Of a stretch of 60,049 nt of DNA, positions 54,746 through 60,049 are shown piece after piece. The DNA lies in NCBI GenBank assembly GCA_024225395.1, contig JAAEMR010000208.1, positions 1 to 60,049 of the forward strand, written 5' to 3'. The translations under genes and the position numbers were made by a program. This DNA comes from Gammaproteobacteria bacterium (GTDB lineage: Bacteria > Pseudomonadota > Gammaproteobacteria > GCA-001735895). Positions within the stretch are counted from its first letter, which is position 1. Each line of letters starts with the position of its first letter. The notes under the pieces were generated by a model. That model made no database searches, was not told the origin of the DNA, and worked only from the letters and a program-made list of their open reading frames with translations.

Positions 54746-56764
54746 TTAGAATCTGCTAGAAAATCTCAATAAAAACGATTTCTGCTGAAGTGTCTGATTC
54801 GTGTATTCAGCATATTCTTCATATAAATTGAATCCAGTTACTTCAAGTTTTGTATCAAATTTTCTGTTGATCATATACTGATATCGAAGATCCAGTTTAA
54901 CGTGGCTATCGAGTTCATAGCTGACATCAATCCAGCTTAGCTGATCAACATAGTAAAGTGATGTGGATAGCTGATGGTCAGTACCAATATTAACATGCCC
55001 CCCTGTAAAAGCGGTTAGCTCAGGATAAGATCTCGGGTACCTTGATTTTGAAGAGTCAGCATCCGCAGTGCTGATTCCACCGTAAAGGCGATATTTTTTA
55101 TGTTGCGGGCTGTAGTTTAAAGAAACTTCCAGGCCAGTGACGCTGGTTGACGTACTATTCTCCATAGAATAAAACCTTTGAGGGACTCCCGTGAGTGCAT
55201 CAACTGAGTGTTGAGTGGTTTTATAGAATTGATCGGTAATCTCATAACTGAATACTTTGACATCGGTTGTTAACTGTCGGTTCAGTAATTCACTGAATAA
55301 ACCAATTTCAGCTGATTGCATAGTTGCTGGCTGGATATCTTCATTACCTGCCCATGATATTATAGGAAATTGTGTAAAGGGGAATATGCCAGCTGGTATT
55401 TCAATGTCAAAACGGGTGTCGCCCATAATTTGATGCAGCGTAGGGTTGCGTTTGGCACTGGATGAAACAAACCTGAGACTGTGCTGATTATGTATCTTTT
55501 TTATAATAGACAAGCGTCCGGATAGTTCATTATCCGTGTAATTTGTATCCTCCAGCATCAGGCCCAGGTCAATAATAAGATCATTTAATGCCTTCCATTC
55601 AATACTTGAAAATAATCTATTAGTCGTAACTCGATGGGTGTCGGTGTTGTTAAACAGGTAAAATGATTCAACTTTATCCAGCCTGGTACTGGCACCATAT
55701 AGTAAACTGAGTTTTTCGTTGATGTTACGGTTTTGGTATATTTCCAGATCTGTTCGATTTGAAACCCTGTCGTAATTAATATTCAGGGTTAAATCAGTTA
55801 AACCAGTAAATATATTTTGACCTAACCTGTTGTCTAACTCCTGGTTGATAGAATCAGATAAAAAACTATCTTCTACATCCTGCTTTGTATTAGTGAATAA
55901 AACAGTTGTGGTTGCGTTGTTTTGAATCAGCTCCCATTTTAAATTTTGAAAACTATTTACCGTTTCTTCATCGCGGAATAAATCGGTTTCTGTACCTTCA
56001 CCACGGTTAAAGGTACTTTGATTAATGCCTGCCTGGAGTGTCCAGAATTGATTATAAGCGGTTAAAAAATCGGTTCTCAGGTTGAGTTTCTTTAATGATT
56101 TAGAATCATATAATGATTCATAACCATCGTCTTCTTCGATACCGCCCGAAATACGCCAGTCCAGGTCAGAATGTTGATCACCATATCTGAAATACAGGTC
56201 TCTGACTTCGCTGTCCTGATCAAGGTCATGAGTAACAGATACCTTAGCGCCCAGGTCTTCAGCTGCATGGCGAGTAATTATATTTATTGTGGCCAGGAAT
56301 GCATTAGAACCATAGGTTACACTGTTCGGTCCACGCGTTACTTCAACGCGCTCGATATCTTCCAGTAATAAAGGCAGGTTTGACCAGGGAATGCCTCCAA
56401 ATGTAGGAATAAAGACAGAGCGACCATCGATTAATACCTGTAACTGTCCTTGCCATTCGTTACCCAGGCCATGATAGGTAACTGCAGCTGAGTGGCCATA
56501 GTGATAACCGACGACCATTCCGGGAACCATTCGAAAGATATCCGCTATTTCTCGTGCACCCGAATTACGAATCATCTGGCGGTCAATTATGCTGACTGAA
56601 GCAGGAGAATCCTGAAGGGGTTTATGCATTCTGGAAACCGTTAACACGACCGGAGATTCACCAAAAAAATCATCCTCGGCAAGATAGTGGCGGGCTTGAA
56701 GATGTGTCGAGAAAAAAAATAGATTGATCAACATGACGCTACAGATTAAATCATTAATTTTCAA
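54746..56764 (-). CDS. TonB-dependent outer-membrane receptor
   Basis: A 672-residue protein. The signal peptide (LICSVMLINLFFFSTHLQA) is followed by a plug domain (about 35-160) with SPASVSIIDRQMIRNSGARE, VPGMVVGYHYGH, VLIDGRSVFIP and VEVTRGPNSVTYGSNAFL plus IINIITR-type sequence, then a beta-barrel ending in an aromatic residue (LRFSSRF). The ligand is unknown. It heads a minus-strand unit with the binding-protein-like gene and the BarA-like kinase. It shares a 95-base divergent region with cysM. Confidence 0.9.
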   Translation of the reverse strand: MKINDLICSVMLINLFFFSTHLQARHYLAEDDFFGESPVVLTVSRMHKPLQDSPASVSIIDRQMIRNSGAREIADIFRMVPGMVVGYHYGHSAAVTYHGLGNEWQGQLQVLIDGRSVFIPTFGGIPWSNLPLLLEDIERVEVTRGPNSVTYGSNAFLATINIITRHAAEDLGAKVSVTHDLDQDSEVRDLYFRYGDQHSDLDWRISGGIEEDDGYESLYDSKSLKKLNLRTDFLTAYNQFWTLQAGINQSTFNRGEGTETDLFRDEETVNSFQNLKWELIQNNATTTVLFTNTKQDVEDSFLSDSINQELDNRLGQNIFTGLTDLTLNINYDRVSNRTDLEIYQNRNINEKLSLLYGASTRLDKVESFYLFNNTDTHRVTTNRLFSSIEWKALNDLIIDLGLMLEDTNYTDNELSGRLSIIKKIHNQHSLRFVSSSAKRNPTLHQIMGDTRFDIEIPAGIFPFTQFPIISWAGNEDIQPATMQSAEIGLFSELLNRQLTTDVKVFSYEITDQFYKTTQHSVDALTGVPQRFYSMENSTSTSVTGLEVSLNYSPQHKKYRLYGGISTADADSSKSRYPRSYPELTAFTGGHVNIGTDHQLSTSLYYVDQLSWIDVSYELDSHVKLDLRYQYMINRKFDTKLEVTGFNLYEEYAEYTNQTLQQKSFLLRFSSRF

Positions 56765-56859
56765 TATAGACTCCGTTTTGAAACTGCTAAGACAGTGTTA
56801 AATAAAGCTTATTCGAGTAAACTATGCGCTGGTTTTTATTTATAGTTATTGAAAAGCTT

Positions 56860-57735
56860 ATGATTCTTGAAGATTATATAGGAAACACTCCTCTGGTGAC
56901 ATTGCAGCGTTTAGGTTCTGAGAATCCTACCAATAAAATTCTGGTTAAACTGGAAGGCAATAACCCTGCTGGATCGGTTAAGGACAGGCCTGCTCTATAT
57001 ATGATCAAGCAGGCTGAAAAAAGAGGGGAGATCAAACCTGGTGATACCTTGATTGAAGCGACCAGTGGTAACACCGGTATTGCGCTGGCGATGGCCTGCG
57101 CTATTAAAGGTTATAAAATGGTATTGATCATGCCGCAGAATATGAGCCTTGAACGTCGTGCAGTGATGAAGGCTTATGGTGCTGAATTACTGTTGGTGGA
57201 GGACATGATGCTAGCTCGTGATCTGGCGCTTGATATGCAGGCAAAAGGTCAGGGAGTTGTACTGGATCAGTTTTCAAATGCAGATAATCCTTTGGCTCAT
57301 TATGAAACCACCGGCCCGGAAATCTGGCAACAAACCGAAAAGGGGATAACCCATTTTGTTAGTTCTATGGGCACCACTGGAACCATCGTAGGCTGCTCCA
57401 GGTATTTTAAAGAAGTTGATAACAGTATTCAGGTGGTTGGTGTTCATCCTGCTGATGGCGCTACAATTCCAGGTATCAGGCGTTGGCCTGAAGAGTATTT
57501 ACCCAAAATCTACAGCCCGGATAATATTGATAGCATTATGGATGTCACCCAGCAGGAAGCTGAGCAAACTTCGCGGCAGCTGGCCTCGGTTGAAGGAATT
57601 TTCTGTGGAATATCTTCTGGCGGTGCCGTCGCAGCAGCTTTACGTTTATCAGCGACTGTAGAAAATGCAACCATAGTCAGCATTATATGTGACCGTGGAG
57701 ATCGATATTTATCAACGGATGTTTTTCCAGCATAA
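56860..57735 (+). CDS. cysM: Cysteine synthase B
   Basis: A 291-residue PLP enzyme making cysteine from O-acetylserine (sulfide or thiosulfate donor). ATG 56860 is chosen because family members start just before Glu-Asp-Tyr-Ile-Gly-Asn-Thr-Pro-Leu; an ATG at 56824 adds 12 residues. The PLP lysine is in NPAGSVKDRPALYM, the substrate loop in EATSGNTGIALAMA, and the PLP phosphate loop in SSMGTTGTI. The length and the Arg-rich segment near 205 fit CysM better than CysK. It starts the unit cysM-exonuclease-rlmD. Confidence 0.94.
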   Translation: MILEDYIGNTPLVTLQRLGSENPTNKILVKLEGNNPAGSVKDRPALYMIKQAEKRGEIKPGDTLIEATSGNTGIALAMACAIKGYKMVLIMPQNMSLERRAVMKAYGAELLLVEDMMLARDLALDMQAKGQGVVLDQFSNADNPLAHYETTGPEIWQQTEKGITHFVSSMGTTGTIVGCSRYFKEVDNSIQVVGVHPADGATIPGIRRWPEEYLPKIYSPDNIDSIMDVTQQEAEQTSRQLASVEGIFCGISSGGAVAAALRLSATVENATIVSIICDRGDRYLSTDVFPA

Positions 57736-57749
57736 AGAAGTCAAGGTTC

Positions 57750-58523
57750 ATGAACGTTTTTGTTTTTAGTATTCAGACTATTCCCGATATTGACGGGGCC
57801 CGTCGCCTGTTTGATTTGCACGGATTGTCTGATGAAGATGTCGCCAGGGCAGTGTTTCATAAACGCCGGCAACAGGCGAACACTGAATTATTGCGTCATC
57901 ATTTGCATAAAATAGTCGCTATATCAGCCGTTCTGGTGAATGACGGTAATTTCAAAGTCTGGTCACTGGGTGATAAACAGTCAACAGAGCTTGATCTTTT
58001 ACAACGTTTTTATGCTGGAATCGATCGTTATTCACCGATTTTAGTTTCCTGGGGTGGTAGTAGTTTTGACCTGCCGGTAACTCACTACCGTTCATTGTTA
58101 TATCCAGTTAAATCTGCAGGTTACTGGGGTACCGGGGAAGCTGATGAAAAATTTCGACAGAACAATTATTTATCCAGATGTCATTCGCAGCACTCAGATT
58201 TGAAAGATGTACTATCCAGTTATCAGCAAGCGTCGTCGATAAATCTTGATGAAATTGCCACGCTGTGCGGCTTTCCCGGCAAGATGACTCTAGATGATAG
58301 TAAAGTCTGGGAAACCTGGTTAGCTGGAGATATTGAAGCCATCCGCAATTATAATGAGTGTGATGTCCTGAATACCTATCTGGTTTATCTGAACTGGCAA
58401 CGCAACCGGGCAGCTATCGATCAGCAGCAGTATTTAAAGTTGTGCCAACGGGTCAGAGAGCAGTTATTAAATTTACCCGCTGACCATTTGAATGAATTCG
58501 AAAAAAACTGGATTGACCTTTAA
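57750..58523 (+). CDS. Predicted 3'-5' exonuclease (PolB-like)
   Basis: A 257-residue protein of the DNA_pol_B_exo2 family, related to the proofreading domain of DNA polymerase B. Metal-binding acidic positions are suggested by the N-terminal Phe-Ser-Ile-Gln-Thr-Ile-Pro-Asp, by VSWGGSSFDLP (about 92-102) and by YNECDVLNTYLVYL (about 205-218). The first motif has Gln where DEDD nucleases usually have Asp or Glu (Asp-x-Glu), so activity may differ. It starts 15 bases after cysM; the role is unknown. Confidence 0.85.
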   Translation: MNVFVFSIQTIPDIDGARRLFDLHGLSDEDVARAVFHKRRQQANTELLRHHLHKIVAISAVLVNDGNFKVWSLGDKQSTELDLLQRFYAGIDRYSPILVSWGGSSFDLPVTHYRSLLYPVKSAGYWGTGEADEKFRQNNYLSRCHSQHSDLKDVLSSYQQASSINLDEIATLCGFPGKMTLDDSKVWETWLAGDIEAIRNYNECDVLNTYLVYLNWQRNRAAIDQQQYLKLCQRVREQLLNLPADHLNEFEKNWIDL

Positions 58524-58551
58524 ATTCAGCTTCTAGAGAGTATTAATTACC

Positions 58552-59874
58552 ATGTCCCGAAGAAACCGCAGGCGTCAGCTTCCTGAGCCATTTGATGTTG
58601 TTATTGAAAACCTTTCTCACGAAGGAAGGGGGATCGCTCACCATAATGGCAAGATAGTTTTTGTTTTTGCAGCCCTGCCAGGTGAGCGCGTCACCATCCA
58701 GATTAATAAGACTAATAAAAAGTATTCAGAAGCGTCTGTGGTAGAAGTCCTGGAAGCTTCTGCGCATCGAATTACACCACATTGTGCTCATTTTTCAGTG
58801 TGTGGTGGATGCAGTATGCAACACATCAGCTCTGCCTATCAGCTGGAATTGAAACAGCAATCTGTGCTGGAAATGATAGGGCATGCGGGCATTGATATTG
58901 GTGAAGTGATTCCCGCATTGACATCGGATACCTGGGGTTACAGACGAAAAGCTCGTTTAGGGGTAAAGTATGTCATTAAGAAAGAACGGTTACTGGTGGG
59001 GTTTCGTGAGCGCAATAAACCTTATCTTGCGGATATGCAAAGCTGTCCTATTTTGATTGAGCAGGTCGGTCAGCATTTACAGGACTTAATGGACTTGATT
59101 TCGGGGCTGGAAGCGCGTCAAACGATTGCACAGATAGAAGTCGCTGCCGACGATGAAAACTGTATGCTGGTTTTTCGGCACCTTCAACCCCTGTCTGAAA
59201 GCGATCTTGAACAGTTAACACAGTTTGCTAAACAAACCGGGTTCTGGTTGCAGTTGCAGCCTGGAGGAACGGATACAGTTCATCCTCTCTATCCTGAACA
59301 GCAAACTTTACGCTTCAAACCCCTTTCTGATAGTGATATTGCTATCCGTTTTAAAGCCAACGACTTTACCCAGGTGAATGCAGGCATAAACCAGCAAATG
59401 GTAAAGCAGGCACTGAACTTTCTTGATATTCAAGCTGAAGATAAAATACTCGATCTATTCTGTGGGTTAGGTAATTTCACCCTTCCTATGGCCGAGAAAG
59501 CATCGCAGGTGACGGGTATTGAAGGTGATGAAGTGATGGTCAAACGAGCCAGGGAAAATGCGCTTGAGCAGGGAATCAATAATACGCAGTATTTTGCCTC
59601 TGACTTGGCGACGATTGAAAAATCTTCAGGGTGGATGAAACAGCGTTACGATAAAATATTACTCGATCCACCACGCTCCGGAGCATTAGAAATCGTTGAG
59701 CAGTTAAAGCCCATGAAAGCATCGACTATTGTGTATGTTTCCTGTCAGCCATCAAGCCTGGTTAGAGATGCCAGGGTGCTATGTGATGCAGGTTATAAGC
59801 TGACTCAATTTGGGTTGATGGATATGTTTCCTCAAACGGCGCATGTTGAATCCATGGCGGTTTTTAGAAAGTAA
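58552..59874 (+). CDS. rlmD: 23S rRNA (uracil-5-)-methyltransferase RlmD
   Basis: A 440-residue SAM-dependent enzyme that methylates U1939 in 23S rRNA. A TRAM domain is at the N-terminus ([20 protein letters not shown]). The [4Fe-4S] cluster cysteines are seen in [14 protein letters not shown] and a later Cys-Pro-Ile-Leu. SAM-binding [14 protein letters not shown], the LDPPRSG segment and the catalytic [13 protein letters not shown] follow, ending with [10 protein letters not shown]. It ends the cysM unit. Downstream sequence is repetitive to the window edge. Confidence 0.96.
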   Translation: MSRRNRRRQLPEPFDVVIENLSHEGRGIAHHNGKIVFVFAALPGERVTIQINKTNKKYSEASVVEVLEASAHRITPHCAHFSVCGGCSMQHISSAYQLELKQQSVLEMIGHAGIDIGEVIPALTSDTWGYRRKARLGVKYVIKKERLLVGFRERNKPYLADMQSCPILIEQVGQHLQDLMDLISGLEARQTIAQIEVAADDENCMLVFRHLQPLSESDLEQLTQFAKQTGFWLQLQPGGTDTVHPLYPEQQTLRFKPLSDSDIAIRFKANDFTQVNAGINQQMVKQALNFLDIQAEDKILDLFCGLGNFTLPMAEKASQVTGIEGDEVMVKRARENALEQGINNTQYFASDLATIEKSSGWMKQRYDKILLDPPRSGALEIVEQLKPMKASTIVYVSCQPSSLVRDARVLCDAGYKLTQFGLMDMFPQTAHVESMAVFRK

Positions 59875-59946
59875 ATTGGTTATCAGTTAGCAGTTATCAG
59901 TCGAAAAACTACTTGACACTTAAAAATCCAGGTCGGCAAGACTTTC

Positions 59947-60049
59947 TGCCAACTGCCAACTGCCAACTGCCAACTGCCAACTGCCAACTGCCAACTGCCA
60001 ACTGCCAACTGCCAACTGCCAACTGCCAACTGCCAACTGCCAACTGCCA
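59947..60049. repeat. Heptanucleotide tandem array, at least 14.7 copies, runs off the window
   Basis: Seventy-odd bases past rlmD, TGCCAAC is repeated head to tail without interruption from 59947 to the last base, 103 bases in all. A less regular lead (59879-59902) holds TTATCAGT and AGCAGTTATCAGT copies. A 7-bp unit is not a coding period, so the array is non-coding or would cycle through all frames. The true length is unknown. Confidence 0.95.

Noticed and set aside
1-60049. CRISPR arrays, tRNA or rRNA genes, intact insertion sequences
   Set aside because: No spaced direct-repeat array, cloverleaf or transposase-like frame was found on reading the intergenic regions. The only long tandem array has no spacers.

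Overview
The window reads as one chromosomal stretch of a gammaproteobacterium. The gene order rpoE-rseA-rseB-rseC-degP, lepA-lepB-rnc-era-recO-pdxJ-acpS and barA/cysM/rlmD is typical of that class. A flavocytochrome c sulfide dehydrogenase pair, several c-type cytochromes and a DsrL/GltD-like iron-sulfur flavoprotein suggest a sulfur-oxidising lifestyle; this is inference, since no dsrAB or sox core genes are present. I see no tRNA, rRNA or CRISPR array.

Layout. 1-528: the last codons of groEL, its terminator and a decayed P4-type phage integrase. 529-9703 (minus strand): sensory genes, comprising a TonB receptor / YfiR-like / hybrid kinase cassette, then a REC-GGDEF protein, a broken binding-protein gene and a second hybrid kinase. 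10240-12286: fccAB-like sulfide dehydrogenase. 12596-17570 (minus): an RND efflux pump and its adaptor, with a Fur-box-like site between them. 17736-20914: an MMPL exporter fused to a cyclic-nucleotide-binding domain and a degenerate GGDEF domain, broken by three frameshifts. 21022-25055 (minus): zinc-finger protein, ilvE and glnE. 25175-28941: fbpABC ferric-iron ABC transporter behind a Fur-like box. 28985-31503: ankyrin-repeat protein, NapC-type tetraheme cytochrome and a diheme cytochrome. 31630-39414: aroG, adk, the DsrL/GltD-like oxidoreductase, yjbQ, a frameshifted LysE exporter gene, a DUF3530-like hydrolase and nadB. 39643-51015: the sigma-E envelope-stress operon followed by the lepA-acpS housekeeping run. 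51012-56764 (minus): BarA-like hybrid kinase, a binding-protein-like gene and a TonB receptor. 56860-59874: cysM, a PolB-like exonuclease and rlmD. 59947-60049: a heptanucleotide tandem array running off the window.

Themes. Envelope sensing is dense: three hybrid kinases occur, two of them in putative operons with an outer-membrane receptor and a small periplasmic protein. The sigma-E pathway adds a fourth envelope-signalling unit. Gene decay is visible in four places (integrase, binding protein, MMPL fusion, LysE), although single-base frameshifts could also be assembly errors. Three members of a palindromic intergenic repeat family lie at 12375, 44130 and 48999.
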